64,000 bases of DNA from Montifringilla adamsi (taxonomy: Eukaryota; Chordata; Aves; Passeriformes; Passeridae). This document shows, piece by piece, positions 1 to 12,560 of the stretch. The DNA lies in contig JAGGNK010007559.1 of assembly GCA_017590115.1 (NCBI GenBank), forward strand, positions 310,001 to 374,000, given 5' to 3'. Every line of letters begins with the position of its first letter. Positions within the stretch are counted from its first letter, which is position 1. The notes under the pieces are model-generated. The model was given only the letters and a program-made list of their open reading frames with translations, was not told where the DNA came from and did no database searches. The translations under genes and the position numbers were made by a program.

Positions 1-9
1 CGCTGGCAG

Positions 10-80
10 AATGGGCACAGCACAGGATGGGCGCAGCACAGGATGGACACAGCACTGGATGGGCACAGCACAGGATGGGT
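10..80. repeat. Short minisatellite, about 18-bp unit
   Basis: Four imperfect copies of a unit resembling ATGGGCACAGCACAGG follow each other at the left edge of the window. The array may continue to the left outside the window. Confidence 0.7.
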
Positions 81-1319
81 GCCAGCACTGCTGGCAGTGC
101 CAGGCTGAGGCAGGCAGGGGTGCCGTTGCAGCAGCTCTGCAGTGATGGGACAGGATGGTGCTGCAGTCCCACAAGAGCTGTGTCCTTGGGCCAGGGCCAG
201 TCCCACTTCCTCCCAGGAGCAGAGTTGCCTCCCGACCATCTGGGGGGCTGTAGTTACCATGGTTATTGGGGAGCTGCTGGCCACAGCATGTGACTCTGTG
301 GGAGCTGGAGGTCATCAGGGCACAGGGCTGCAGATTCAGCCCTGCAGTACAGGCAGTGTCCAGCTCCGGGACACACCTGGCTGGCACAGGTGCTGTGGGA
401 CATGGCCTGGTGCAGGCAGGCATCGTGTGCTTGCCCAGGGCTCCTGGGCACCGGCAGACACCATCCCTCCTTGGGCTCTTGGGTGTTTGTGGGACATGGG
501 GAGCGCTGGGGGCTGCCCCTCATCACCCGGGGACACAGGACGTTTCCACAGCACACCCATGGGCTGGGGCTGGCTCGAGGTCCGTGAAGGGTCCCCATCA
601 TTGTGTGGCACACGTAGGGCCACCCTTGCTGGGCAAGGTCTGGGGGCCAGCCTGGCCCCAGCGGGGTTGGGGTCCAGAGTGGGGTGTTGCCACAGCAACG
701 CTGGAACAACAGGCGCAGGGCACAGCCCCGTGCCATGACCATATTTACCTTCCCAGAAACTGCTCGGTGCTCCAGCAATTTGCCTCAATTAGGCTCGTTA
801 CCACGTCAGGAAGGCCGCAGTGACGGCAGCGGCTTTGGGGCCGTTGGCTCCGCGGGGGCTGCCGGGGCCGCTCTGGCACCATGGCTGTGAGCGGGGTAAT
901 CCCTGTTCCTCTCTCTATTCCTGTCCCCATCCCTGCACTTGGCGGCCTGGGCAGACCCCCAGCATTGTGCTCCCCTCCTCTTGTCCGTTCCACCACAGTC
1001 CCTGTGTCCTCACAGCCCCACGGTGCTGCCGCCCCCGTCCCGCAGCCCCGCAGCCCAGACCCTCTGTCCCCCGTCTCTGCTGCTCCCATCCCCGCTGCCA
1101 GCGCTGCTCTGCCTCTTGGGCGCCGGGTCCTGCTCGGCCAGGGCAGACAGCAAGCTGTCGAGTAAACAGAGGAAAATTACTGTGTGCTGGGCTGGGCTGT
1201 GCTGCCGGAGCCATGCTCTGCGTGGCCTGGACCATCGCTTCTTTGGCCGTGCCACGCCAGCCCCACCAGTGCCTCGCTGTGGCCGGGCACCCCGCAGACA
1301 GCGCGGCTCCCGACGGCTC

Positions 1320-1410
1320 CCGAGGGTGTCAGGGGAGCCGTGGGTGTCAGGGGAGCCGTGGGTGTCAGAGGAACCGTGGGTGTCAGGGGAACCGTGGGAG
1401 TCAGGGCCGC
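1320..1410. repeat. 18-bp minisatellite
   Basis: Between four and five tandem copies of GGGTGTCAGGGGAGCCGT, with the later copies drifting (AGAGGAACC, GGGAGTCAGG). No coding role is evident, although the array stays open in several frames because the unit is a multiple of three. Confidence 0.85.
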
Positions 1411-2602
1411 GGGCGGGCGGTGCTGCGACAGGGTGCGATTTACCGGGGGGCTGCCGCCTGCCCGGTGTTCACGGCGGGACTGCCGGGGCGCAGCTCCAGC
1501 TCTCAGCGCGTCCCCTGTGTGCGGGACCGTCACCCGCTCGGGGCCAGGCGGGGCGGAGGGATGGGTGACGGGCAGTGCCCATGGCCAGGGCAGTGGGCGG
1601 CGGGGGTCACGGCAGGGCGGCTGTCCGTCCCGCTGCCACCCCTCGGGCAGGGTGAACCCAGCCGGGGAGCGGCACCGGCCTAATCCCCACACACCAGACG
1701 ATTGTGGTGCCCAAAGCTGCGGCATCCGGGCTTAGCGCTCATGTGCGCAGCACAAGCCTCTTAGGCCACCGCTGTGTGCCCGCCGCAGCCCGCCCGGCCT
1801 GTCGGCACAGGGGTCTCGCAGCCCCGCACCCCGCTGCTGCTCACCGAGCCCGCGCTGCCGGCGGCTGATGCCCGGCCACGGCCTGGGCCAGCTACCGGAG
1901 AGCGGGGGTGCCGCGGGCAGAGCCAAATGATTTAATTAAGGGCTCCTGGCAGCGAGAGGACAGAGCCGATTAGCGGCCAAAGGAAAGCGCGTGCTGGGGC
2001 AGCTGGTGCCCCGGCCGGCAGCGCTGCAGCGGCTGCTGCTGCTGCATGTCTGCCCCCCTCACCTGTGCGGCAGCGTGGGGCGGGCAGCGGGGCAGCAGGG
2101 CTGCGGGGCTGCGGGCAGGCAGTGGGGCAGGCAGCGGGGCTGTCTTCTGCAGCAGCACATCCCTGCCAGGTGACTCAGCTCCCCATCCAGGGCTGTGGCA
2201 TGGGAGCCTCCGTGGGGTGCTTGGGAGCATAGTCCACAAATGTCCAATGTCCCCAGTGTCCCCAGTCCCCACAGCAAGGCACACACAGAGCTGGCCCTGC
2301 AGCCCGGCACGGGCCCACACCTATTTACAGATATGACAGATAAATTACAGCACTGTGCACAGGGACTCGAAGGTGCACGAGGGAAGCACCACAGGACAAA
2401 CTCCCACCCCTACAGATCCCCCTGGCCCCACAGTTCCCATTTCCAGAGGTCCAGGTCCCACTTGCCTGCCTCACTGTGTCCATTGTCCGTGTGCCCCTCC
2501 CCAGGGTGGCAGGTCCCAGTGCCCGCCAGCACCCGGCGAGGACGGGGCAGGGCACGGCGGCATCCCGGCGGCTCAGCACAGCCCTCCCTCCTGGCTGCGG
2601 GC

Positions 2603-4269
2603 TCAGAAGTGGCTCTCGGCCGTGGTCTCAGGAAACTCATAGCAGTGGTGATGGCCCCCCAGGGCGAGATGCTCGGCAGCGCTGCGCCCGCTCCTCTCCA
2701 AGCGCTGGGAGCTGGGCTGGGGGGCCAGGCTGCGCCCCAGCCCGTTGGTGCAGCCACTCACCAGCTGGTGCTTCTCGCAGGTGCTGCCGGCGCCGTTGCG
2801 GGCACTGGGTGCGTGGCTGTAGGTATGCTTGTACTCCTCAGCCAGGTCCTTCCCCAGCTTCCAGCGCTGCCACCGCTTCAGCAGCTCTGCCTGCACCTGT
2901 GGGCAGCAGCTGTCAGCGTGACCCCGTGCCCCTGCTGCCCGTGCCCCCGCTGTCCTGCTCACCTCCTTGTTGACGAAGCAGTAGAGAATGGCCACCAGCA
3001 AACCCTGGGAAGGGGGAGGAGAGGCGTGAAGAGCATAACCAGACCTCAGTCTAGTCCCTCCTGAGACTGAGTCTCCCCATGGTGGGCTGGCCTGGGAGGG
3101 TTGGGCTCACCTGGAAGGAGCTCAGGAAGAGGTCGAAGAAGAGCTTGACATAGCGCAGTGTGCCCTGGGCATGCTCGTCTGTGATGAAGGCGAAGACCAC
3201 CTCGTGGATGCCCAGCAGCGGGATGAGGGTCAGCGTGGACCTGGCCAGCCTGTGGGACAGGGTCACGGGTGGGCATGCAGGCCTGTGTGCCCTGGGAACA
3301 CAGGGTGAGCCGTGCTCAGCACCCACCTGAACTTGTAGTCAGTGTAGCGCATCTGGTGTGCACGCAGCTTGGAAACAAGGATCTGAATGATGCGGATGAA
3401 GATGAAGAAGTTGATCTGCAATGGAATGGAGCGAGCCATCAGGGGCACAGGCAGAGCCAGAGGAGGGGCAGACAGGACACCTCTGTTCCCCTGCCCTAGG
3501 CAGGTCTTCTCACAGCCATCCTGGGGCCTGTGAGAGAGACTCGAGCAGGGGGCTGCAGTGGGCTCACCAGAATGGCCAGGAACACGGGGAAGCGAAGGAT
3601 CCACCAGAAGCCCATGTTGTTGTTCGTGGACCAGCACCTGCAGAATGGAGAGATGGGGACTGCCAGGAAGCCCCTTGACCAGGCAGCTGCTGGAGACTGG
3701 CATGGCACTGGCGGCCTGAATCAAGCAAGCACTAAAGGCCAGAACCCTGCTCTTTGCCATGGGCAATGGTGTGGAGTGACTCCAGGGCCATCACAACGTC
3801 CCTACAGTCCCACATGCACCTACCTGTGCCCTGTGCCCCCCTCCAGCCAGCAGCTGGAGCTGGTACTCACTGTATGTTTTCGTAGAGGAACTTCACAATG
3901 ACCCAGGGAATGAGGAACAGCATGGGTGCCCCTGAGGGGAGGTGAGCAGAGGATGGGTGAGGCACAGCAGGGCACAGGGTCAGGGGGCCCAGCCCAGCCA
4001 CACTCACCCCAGCCGATGCACAGGTAGAGGGTGAAGTAGCTCCTCTCGGAGAAGACGGCCACCACCAGCAGGTTATGCAGGTAAATGCCTTCCACCAGCA
4101 GCCAGCAGTAGTTGGCCACGATGCCGTACTGCATGAAGACCGTGGCTGCCCGGCAGCCTGCAGCTGCCTGTGGGCAGGGGTCAGGGCTGCAGTGCTGCCT
4201 GTGCGTGTGTGTCTGTGCCCCAAGCCCCACCAGTGCTCCCAGCCCAGCCAACCCCCAGCCCCACAGCAC

Positions 4270-4312
<43 letters not shown>

Positions 4313-5841
4313 CCTCCTGGTGCTGCACTGACCTCGTCACTCAGCCAGACTTGCACGTTGTAGCCGTCGATCTTGTCGCTGTAGTGGGTCTTGAGCAGGG
4401 CGTCGATGACCAGCACGGAGACGCCCTTCAGGATGAAGGAGGCGAAGAGGTTCATGTGGATGTAGTTCCTCATGCAGTGCAGCTTGCTGCGGATTTGGGG
4501 GTCATTGTCAATGCCCGTGCATGGGCCCCTGGCCTCCACCTTCCCACCCTGTGGACAGCCATGCCCAAACTCCCACCTGAAGCCCAGCAGCAGGGCCAGG
4601 GCAAGCAACAGTGCACACAGGGACACAGAGTAGCCCACAGTGTACATCACCTTGAAGCTGCCATAGGTCTTGGCAAATTTTTCCTGGAAGAGGAGGGAGC
4701 AAGTGATGACAGGGGCAGACGGAGGGCAGGCAGGGGGGCAGGCAGGGACCCCCACACCCCTGCTGCCCAGGTCTGCCCACCTGCGCCTTTAGGTCCTCGT
4801 CATCCTGCTCACACTGCGTGGCATCGCGCAGGGACTGTCCCCGTGGCCCTGTCACCCACTGTCCGTCTGGCCCACAGGTCTTGAAGACGTGTCTGTGCTT
4901 CACTGTGAGGGGAGGGCATGGTGAGGAATGTCAGCCCCAGCGCCCCCATGGGCAGCGTGCACTGGCCCAGGTGTGACTGCCCGCAGCAGCACCTGCACAC
5001 AGCACACAGGTGTCCCAGCACAGCTGCTCACGTGTGAACACACTGCACAGCTGCACACATGTGAACACACTGCACAGCTGCACACACTGCACAGCTGCGG
5101 GTGCACACGGGCCTCCCCGCTGTTACCTTTCTGGTACCAGGGCAGGAACCAGGGGCAGGGCACACTGGCTGTGCTGTTGGGCATCGTGTCGGGCCAGCAG
5201 GAGAACTTGTCGAAGGTGCGGTTACAGACCAGCTCTGCAGAAGGACAGGAGCTGGTGGCGCTTTGGCCTCACCCTCCACTGCCCCCTCTGCTCTGTCCCC
5301 CATCCTGCAGGTATCCTGTGCTGGCTCCTCTGCCTCATCCCCATCTCGTTCGGACCCTGTGCCCGCCCCATCCCACCAGAACCCCCTGGGACCCCAGGGG
5401 CGCTGACCTGTGGGCGCAGGCAGGCGGCTCATGTTGCGCTGGCACTCCTCGCTGTACTCCTTCCATCTCTCAACGACGTAATCCGTGATCTGGGCAGAGG
5501 GACCCTGCGGGCACCAGGGACCGTCACACGTGTCCCACTCGCAGGGGCCACCACGCTGTGCCAGGCAGTGACCCCAGCTGGGGGACAGGCACAGGCGAGT
5601 GCAGGCAAACATGCCATGCCATGCATTCTGAGCCATGCCATGCCATGAGGAGGCACAAAGGGGCATCAGATGCTGTGCCACATGCCAGGGTGAGGGGAGG
5701 CAGTGGGATGGGTGGCTCGGTAGCAGTCCTGCGTGGGTAGTGGGCTGAGCGTGGGGGAGAGCACCCTCATGTGTGACAGCTCATCCTTACCTGGCAGCAG
5801 AGCAGCAGCACCAGGAGGGTGAGGAGACGAGGCTGGGACAT
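2603..5841 (-). CDS. GCGR: Glucagon receptor (class B GPCR)
   Basis: Gs-coupled plasma-membrane receptor for glucagon, controlling hepatic glucose output. Thirteen coding exons: 5791-5841, 5408-5489, 5127-5234, 4781-4902, 4577-4683, 4333-4486, 4008-4167, 3871-3931, 3568-3637, 3327-3415, 3111-3249, 2963-3004, 2603-2896. Total 1479 nt, 492 aa (human 477). The start at 5841 opens a hydrophobic signal peptide ([16 protein letters not shown]). An in-frame ATG six codons upstream (5859) is possible. The extracellular domain shows the hormone-receptor Cys pattern ([28 protein letters not shown]) and N-glycosylation sites. Seven membrane segments follow, including [33 protein letters not shown] and [13 protein letters not shown], the last being typical of GCGR rather than GLP1R. 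The 42-nt penultimate exon is a family hallmark. The Ser/His-rich tail ends TAESHF. Neighbour SLC25A10 matches human synteny. Confidence 0.96.
4270..4313. repeat. CTGTCC hexanucleotide microsatellite in GCGR intron
   Basis: About seven head-to-tail CTGTCC units lie in the intron between the GCGR exons 4333-4486 and 4008-4167. On the minus strand they read as GGGACA and create a spurious Asp-Arg repeat frame, which is not coding. Confidence 0.9.
5028..5100. repeat. Tandem repeat in GCGR intron
   Basis: Imperfect copies of GTGAACACACTGCACAGCTGCACACA, about 25 bp each with a shortened last copy, lie in the intron between GCGR exons 5127-5234 and 4781-4902. No splice signal is duplicated. Confidence 0.8.
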
Positions 5842-8800
5842 TCCTCCTCTGGACCACATGCATGGGACACAGCGCAGGGCACACGGCTTCCTACTGGCCC
5901 TCAGCAGCTTCTCCACCCTGGTGGTGACGGCCCTGGCATGTGGGCAACCCTGTGCAAGACGCCTTGTCATGGGCACTCCTGGGACACAGCTGGGGGACAT
6001 GGGGCTAGGGCAGGTGGGGCTGGAGGCAGCCACTCTGGCACAGAGCCAGGCACAGTCATGGTGCCTCACTCCTGTCCCCATCCTCACCCGACCCTGCTTG
6101 GTGCTCACATTCAGATATTTGTTCACTCATTTTTGCACCAAGCGCCTGTATTATCCTCCCCAGGAAGGCACAGGGACAGTGACCATGCAGGTTTTCTGCC
6201 TGCCAAGCCAGTTTCAGCCCCTGTGTGGCTGGAGTGCAGTGGCAGTGCTGCCTCCAGACCCCCACAGAAAACCTGGGCTGGTGCCACCCCACACTGCTGC
6301 TGGGACCCAGCTGTGCATCATTGCTGAGTCCTGAGAATGCAGACCCCATGGTAGACGGGACCCCTCCTCACACCTGAGCACCCTCTCAGGCAGAGAGGCT
6401 GGCACTTGGGATCCCCTGTCTCCATGGACTCTCATGCCTGGCCACTGACACCCAGCCATGGTCTGGCAACAGCACCCACCATGGCTGGCAGTGGCCAGGG
6501 AGCGACAGAGAGCACGGAGCCAGCAGGGATGGGGACACTGGTCATTAGCCCATAAGGATCCTGGCTTGTGGGGCTGCTCTGGCCCCAGGACAAGCTCAGC
6601 TGGGCTGTGCCCCTGTGGGTCCATCACCCCAGCTCTAGGCAGTGACGTGGGGCCTGCCTGACGTGGGGTCCGGGTGCTCCACAGGCCCTGGCTCACGAGG
6701 TGCCATAATTCCCTCCATCCCCCTAAGCCGGTTATGGGGCTCCTGAGCAGGATTTCAGCTCTTCCCACAAGGGCTCATTATGGCAGCAGCCCCATGGCAC
6801 AGCGCAGCTCCGTGGGGTGAGGGCAGCCCAGCCGGGGGATGGGAGGGACAGCAGTGCCAGGGCCACCACAGGCACTGCAGCATCACCCCAGCCCTGGGCT
6901 CCCCCTGGGCACCAGCCAGAGCGTTGTGCTCCCCAACCAGTCTGCTCCCAGGGCTCGCTGCTCTGCTTGTGCCTATTTTTATCCCTGGGAAAGTCGTGTT
7001 TCCTCCATCCGTGCAGACCCACTTGCCATGCCGCAAGTGGCTGCCGGAGCAGCTCATTAATCAGCGCGTGGGGCTCCAGATGCAGCTCGGGGAGCAGGAC
7101 CTGCCATGGCCTTATTTAGCCAGTCCCAGGACAGAGGGAGCTGTCTCCTGGGACAGTTCTCACTGGGTGGGCTCTGTGAATAGGGACCTTTCTTGGGTGC
7201 CCACTAGCCACCTCACCATTCCAGAATTCCTGGTTTTGTCATCACCCCAGCCCCACCCCACCAGCACTGTTGCCCAACCAGTATCCCTGTCCTAGTCCCT
7301 CTCCCATCTCACCTCAGGATCCCTGTCTCTTTCCTCCCACACCCCCTGCCAGCATCCCTGTCCTTGTTCCCCTGCTAGCCCTATCCTACAGCCCTGTGCC
7401 CCCCTCCAGCACATCATCATCCCTACCTGTCCTATGCCACCTATGTCCCAGTCCCACGGGAAGATGCCAGTGCCAGTCCCTGGCCAAGCATCAGTCCCTG
7501 CCCTTGTTGGGAACGCTCCTCCAGGTCCATGGGTCACAGTGACTTGCTGTCAACCCCTCTGCGCAGCCGGGGAGCAACTTTGGGGCAGAGGTGTCGCTAT
7601 TTTTAGTTGCTGCAGTGGGATTTAGCAGCAGGGAGGCCTCTGCCCTGGACTCCCCCCATCTGGCAGCCGCTCCCCGGCCTGGCCCCATCGTGGCCAAGCC
7701 GGGCAGACTGCACTGGGTGAGGGGTCCTGGCACAGGGGCCAGTCATGCTCCGAGTCCCGGCATGGGTCTTCCCCCTCACCCTGCCCAGGCCCTTTACCCC
7801 AGCTGCCTGTGGCACTGCACAGCCGTGGCACCACGCCAGGTCCCCGCTACCCACAGGACGAGGGGTCCCTGCAGACAGGGCTGTTTCCAGCAGAGACCTG
7901 GCAGTGCAGAAGTAGCCGTGGACCAGCTCTCCCTGGTCTGCTGTCAGTGGGCAACGGCAGAGAGGGAGCAGTGGCTCTGTGTGGTGGAACAGCAAGGTCT
8001 GGGGTGGCCGGGACCACTGGCAGCACTGGCACCTCCCTGGAGCTGGCACTGCCCGGCAGCAGCTCTGCCAGCTGGACCTGCTGCAGCCCCGGCCAGCTGT
8101 GCCTGGGTGCCACAGGCAGCTCTGCACAAGGGACCTGGCCCCACATCCTCACCACCTCCTCTCACTCTGCTGTGCCCAGCTGGCTCCCAGTGCCACATTC
8201 CCTGCCCTGGCACCTCATCCCCAGCTGGGGCCAGGCTTTGGGGGATCCCCCACCACACCAAGTCATAAGCAGTGGGTGAAGGGTGCCTGGCCTGTGGATT
8301 GGTGCCTCTGAGGGGCTGCAGCGCATGACAGCAGGTGTCCAGGGGACTTTTGCCCCATGCTGGTGTTGGACAGCGGGGTATGTTCCTGTGTCACGGTCCT
8401 GTGGCTGCTGACCTTCATGGATCCAGGCTGCAAACACCCAGTACGACTCCACTCGGAGCCACAGCTGTGAGGAAGAGACCTTATGCCAGGAGAGCAGGAA
8501 CAAGGAGACAACAGTGGGATGGCTACGAGCAGCACCACTGCTGGTAGTCCCAGTGCTGGGGGCCAGAGGGCTCAGACACAGGCACCATCATCTGCCCTCA
8601 GAGTGTGGCTGTTGCTGGCATCTGCATTTGCCTTTCCCAAGCCAGCAGTGCCAACCTCTGCAGCCCCAGGAGCAAAGCAAGGTCCCCCATTCCCCTTGAC
8701 TGGTGCCCCTGTGGTCCTGGCTGACCTGCAGCTCATGGCAGCTGCCATTGGCCCCAGGGTGGTCAGGAGGCAGGGGCCAGCCCGGGAAGGGTGCAGGGCA

Positions 8801-11399
8801 AATTGAGCACCTGGGTGCACTGCTGCCATGGAATTGCACCAAGACAGAGGGCATGGATGGGAGAAGGCTTGTGCTGGGATTTTGCTCCCCACTGATGGGT
8901 GTACAGCCTCCATGCTACCCTGCAGCAGCCCTTTACCAGCATGGACCCCCACTGGTGGCTGAGCCCAGCCCTGCCCAGGAAGAGACCCTCTCCTCATCCC
9001 ATCATGGCCAGTTTCCCCTGAGGATTTTGCCCCTCCAGCCCCTCTGGCGTTGCTGCCATTTCACGTGTGAGAGAATGAGCTCCGCATCTGGGATCTCTAC
9101 GGCCGACAGTCATGTGGATCAGTGGCTTGGTGAAGTCTCCACAGGACACTCATGGGCATCTGCAACGTGACCTGGGAGCACCTTGGCACAGCCACAGCCC
9201 TGTACAAGTGCAGAGAGGCTGGCGCAGCCCCCGGAGCCTGGTCCCACAGGACTCTTGCCTCCCCGGTGGGGTGGGGACTTGGCCTTCTGTGAGCCCAGCC
9301 CTGCACCCAGCCCAGCCCCGCTGGCTTGGAGGCAGCTGTGGGGACTGTGCAGCCTCTGGACACAGGGATTAGCCCCCCATGTGCTAATGCGGTGCCTTCC
9401 ACGGCTGGCTTGGCTTGGAGCTTGAAGCTACACGCCAGCACGGCAGGGGCTTTGGCACTTGGCAGGGGAGGGGACGGTGCTGGGCCAGGGCTGATGCAAT
9501 GCCAGTGCCAGCCTGGCCCTGCAGATGCTGCTCCACTTTCCACTCGGGACCGCGGCAAGCGGGGCAGGGCTGGGGGAGGTGGTCGTGGCAGGGAGGCTCA
9601 GGAGGTCTGTCCTGCATCGTCCCTGCCCCGTGTCCATGCTGGAAGCTCGGGGATGTTTCCTACTCCCCTTCTCCATTCTTTCCTTGAGAACTAAGTACAA
9701 GGAACTTTGGCAGCAAAGGAGCAGCTGAGCAGCTCAGAACAGCCCTTGTGCTGCAAGGCTGTGACTTGTTTGCACAGAGCTGCATGATTGTGGAAGCCCT
9801 GAGCAATGGCACATGGAGAGAGCCAACGTCACCAGGCACTGGTGATGTCGGATTCTGTGTCACCTTGGACCAAGAAAACCCAAACCAGCCCTGACAGTGT
9901 TTTCGTCAACAGGAGCATAGGATGCAAAGAGGGCAAACGCTCTATGCATCACCTCCTCTACTGCCCGCTCACCACAAGGCATGGGCCAGGAGCACCTGCT
10001 CAACTGCCCTGTACCAAGGAGGGACCATGACACAGCCTGGCAGCAGCCAAATTACCTTGCTGCCCAGCTGGCTCTGGCATGGGGATGCTGAGCCACACAG
10101 CACCTCATCCCTGCTCAAGGAAAGGGGTGTTTTGTTCATCACGTTGCACGAAAACCTGTGAAACACAGAAGGAAGGCACAAGAGGCATGGTGCAACACGT
10201 GTGGTTAGCATGCCACAGGGGAGGCACAGGGCTGGGAAAAGCTTAGGAAAAGGTCAGTGCAGACAGGCTAGTGCACACACTGCCCTGCACTGGGAGCTCC
10301 ACACCTGCCAGCCCAACAGCAGATCTGCAGCCCCGGGTACAGCCAGGGAGCAGCCCCAGCAAGGCGGGGGTGCTGAGGGGCCACACGTGCCCGGCCATCC
10401 ACTGGCACAACAGGCATGTGCACTCGACCCCAGTGCTGGGGTAGATAAACAAGGACATGGGGATGCAGGACAAAGCAGGATGCAGTGGTGGAGCACAGGG
10501 GGATGGAGTGAGCAGCCATCCCATCTCCCCCCTGTCCAGCTTCCCCTGCCCCTGTCCTTGCCTGGCACAGCGAGGTGCATGGAGATGCTGTGCTCAGTGG
10601 CTGGTTTTAGCCCTGTGCTGCTGCTCAGGGCTTGTGGTCACATTTTTTCATTAACTATTTTTAATCCACATTTTGCCTATTCTCTGTTCAGCCTTTTCTC
10701 TTTTCCCCTCTCTAGGCAACAGAACACAAAAAAAAAAAAAAAAAAGAAATGCACCGCAGTGTGCGGAAAGGAGCAGGATTGGTGGGAAGCCACAGGAGCT
10801 GGCAGCTGGGGCAGCACTAACACGCTGACGAGGGGTCCTGCAGGCTCTAAATTTTCCTGCTGATGCACAGACAAAATCACAGGGGCAGTCACTGAGTTTG
10901 GTGTGGGTCAGGACTCCCGCGGCAGGCGCTGTGCCATGGGGCGCACAACAAGGGCTCAGCAGAGCTGATGCTCCGTCCTCAGGCCACTCTGTGCGAGGGG
11001 AGCAGGCTGACCCCACGGGCCCTGCTCCCCTCACCACCCCAGGGAAGTGCAGTGCCGGGCAGAGGGGACCCGCAGCAGCTTTGGAGATGCACTTGCAACC
11101 AGGAGGACGGCAAGGTCACATACCCGACATGTCCTGGTTAAACAAAGCCATTTACCAACACCGTGTTGACACAGCAGAGCTCAGGACAGAGTCACAAAGG
11201 GCACTCGCACCAGGCCCCCGTAATACCCAGAGAGCTTGGGGCGAGCTGGGACCTGGCAAAGTGTCCCCTGCTTCGGCCCCTCAGCAGGAGAGCCATGGGC
11301 ACTGCTGTGCCCACGGCAGGGAGACCACGCGCGTCCCACCCCGACTGAGGGCTGCCCCAGCAATTGCTCCCAAAGCGACGGGGTTCGGCTGGGATCGCT
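5842..11399. other. Intergenic, no gene recognised
   Basis: This stretch lies upstream of GCGR (minus strand) and contains no exon I can assign. It probably holds part of the GCGR 5' UTR and regulatory region, because GCGR genes usually have non-coding 5' exons. None could be pinned down from sequence alone. Composition is GC-rich, unique-looking sequence with CT-rich runs around 7260-7440 and an 18-nt A tract at 10728. Confidence 0.5.
10728..10745. repeat. Poly(A) tract, 18 A
   Basis: An uninterrupted run of 18 A follows a CT-rich segment. No retroposed gene or target-site duplication is recognisable beside it, so I treat it as a simple mononucleotide repeat. Confidence 0.85.
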
Positions 11400-12560
11400 G
11401 GCCCGGGGCTCACCGCAGCTGCGGCAGAGCCCAGCGGTGCTGAGAGCCCGACGGCAGCGCCCCTGCCCAGGGATGCCAGCGACAGCGGTCGGACGGGAAG
11501 CGGGCACAGCCCTGCGGGAACCCCAGGCCCAGAAGAGCCAGGGGCTCATTTTCCCCGGGGTCGGCGCCCAGCGTCGGGGCGGCTCTGGGAGCTGCTGCTC
11601 CGGGGTCCCGGGGCTCAGTTCGTGGCCCCGGGGTTACGCAGTCGTCACTGGAATCCACGTCCCGGCGACGGGACATGCGACATCCCGAGCTCCGAGACCG
11701 CGACTCTGGGCGCTCCCTGCCCTCCTCCCTCCCTTCCCCGTACCTGTCGGGGCTGGGCTCGCGGTGGCTCCCGAACGCATCTCGGGACCGGCGGGGATTT
11801 GGTCCGGCGCGCTCGGCGAAAACTTTAGCGGAGCCGCGACGGCAGCGGCTGTGGCGACTCAGGGGGAGGGACCGGCTCGGGGGGAGGGACCGCGGGCGCG
11901 GAGCCGCGTCCCGCCGCCCCGCTCCTCCCGCCGGCACGAGGGGGGCACAGCCTGGTGCCCCAGCCCCGCCCGAGTGCTTGGCGCTGCCCCCCGCATCACC
12001 GGCGGTCGCTCCCGGGAGCTGCGGGCGCTGTCGCTTGTCCCTGCCCCGCCCCACTCCCGGGCACCGGCTCGGCTCGGCGGGGACGGGCGCAGCGGCGGGG
12101 GCAGCTAGACTGGGCCAGCCCGGGGGGTCCGTTTCTCGAGAGGTTTCCCCGGTCCCATCGTGCCGCCCGCTCCTGCCGTGCTCCGCGCTGGCGGCCCCGC
12201 CGCGGGAGCCGCTCGGACCCTCGGGGACCCGGGCGGATCTCGGCTGCGCCGCCGCCGGCCGCCTCAACACCCGCGCTCCGGCCGCCGCCGGCGGTGACGG
12301 GTCGGTGTCTGCCGCCGCTGTCACGCTGCAGGTAAACATAGTCCAGAAACAGCGACGCACCGGGACCGGCTGGCCGGGGCGGCAGAGGGATCCGGGGGAG
12401 CCCCGGCCGGGGGTTGCCCTGTCCTGGTCTCCCGGCGGTACAGCCAGCAGTGCCCCGGTGATGAGCTCAGCCCAGCCCCGGGTCCCCCAGAACTGCCTGC
12501 CCCGGGTCCCGCGCTGCGCGGCCGCCGCTGGGTGTGGGCACAGGAGCGAGGCACACTCTG
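11400..12560. promoter_or_regulatory. CpG island without assigned gene
   Basis: Dense CpG, runs such as GGGGGAGGGACCG and several GC boxes mark a promoter-type CpG island. It is 5.6 kb upstream of the GCGR start codon on the correct side for a distal GCGR promoter and non-coding first exon. It is also about 2 kb beyond the SLC25A10 3' end. A strong plus-strand donor-like CTGCAG|GTAAAC occurs near 12328-12340. Which gene it serves, and the direction, cannot be settled here. Confidence 0.6.

Larger units (their letters stand above)
1..2602. other. Gene-free left flank
   Basis: No exon of a family I recognise is visible on either strand. Open frames here are GC-driven and lack conserved domains. 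The interval holds two short minisatellites (about 10-80 and 1320-1410), a moderately CpG-rich stretch around 1000-1900, and, nearer the gene, the 3' flank of GCGR. A minus-strand ATTAAA at 1931-1936 could be a GCGR poly(A) signal but is far from the stop codon, so this is only a guess. Confidence 0.6.

Noticed and set aside
3867..4340. Asp-Arg repeat protein on the minus strand within GCGR
   Set aside because: Translation of the intronic CTGTCC microsatellite. Not bounded by exon signals.
10728..10745. Poly(A) tract as the tail of a processed pseudogene
   Set aside because: No recognisable cDNA upstream and no target-site duplication seen. A simple mononucleotide run is sufficient.
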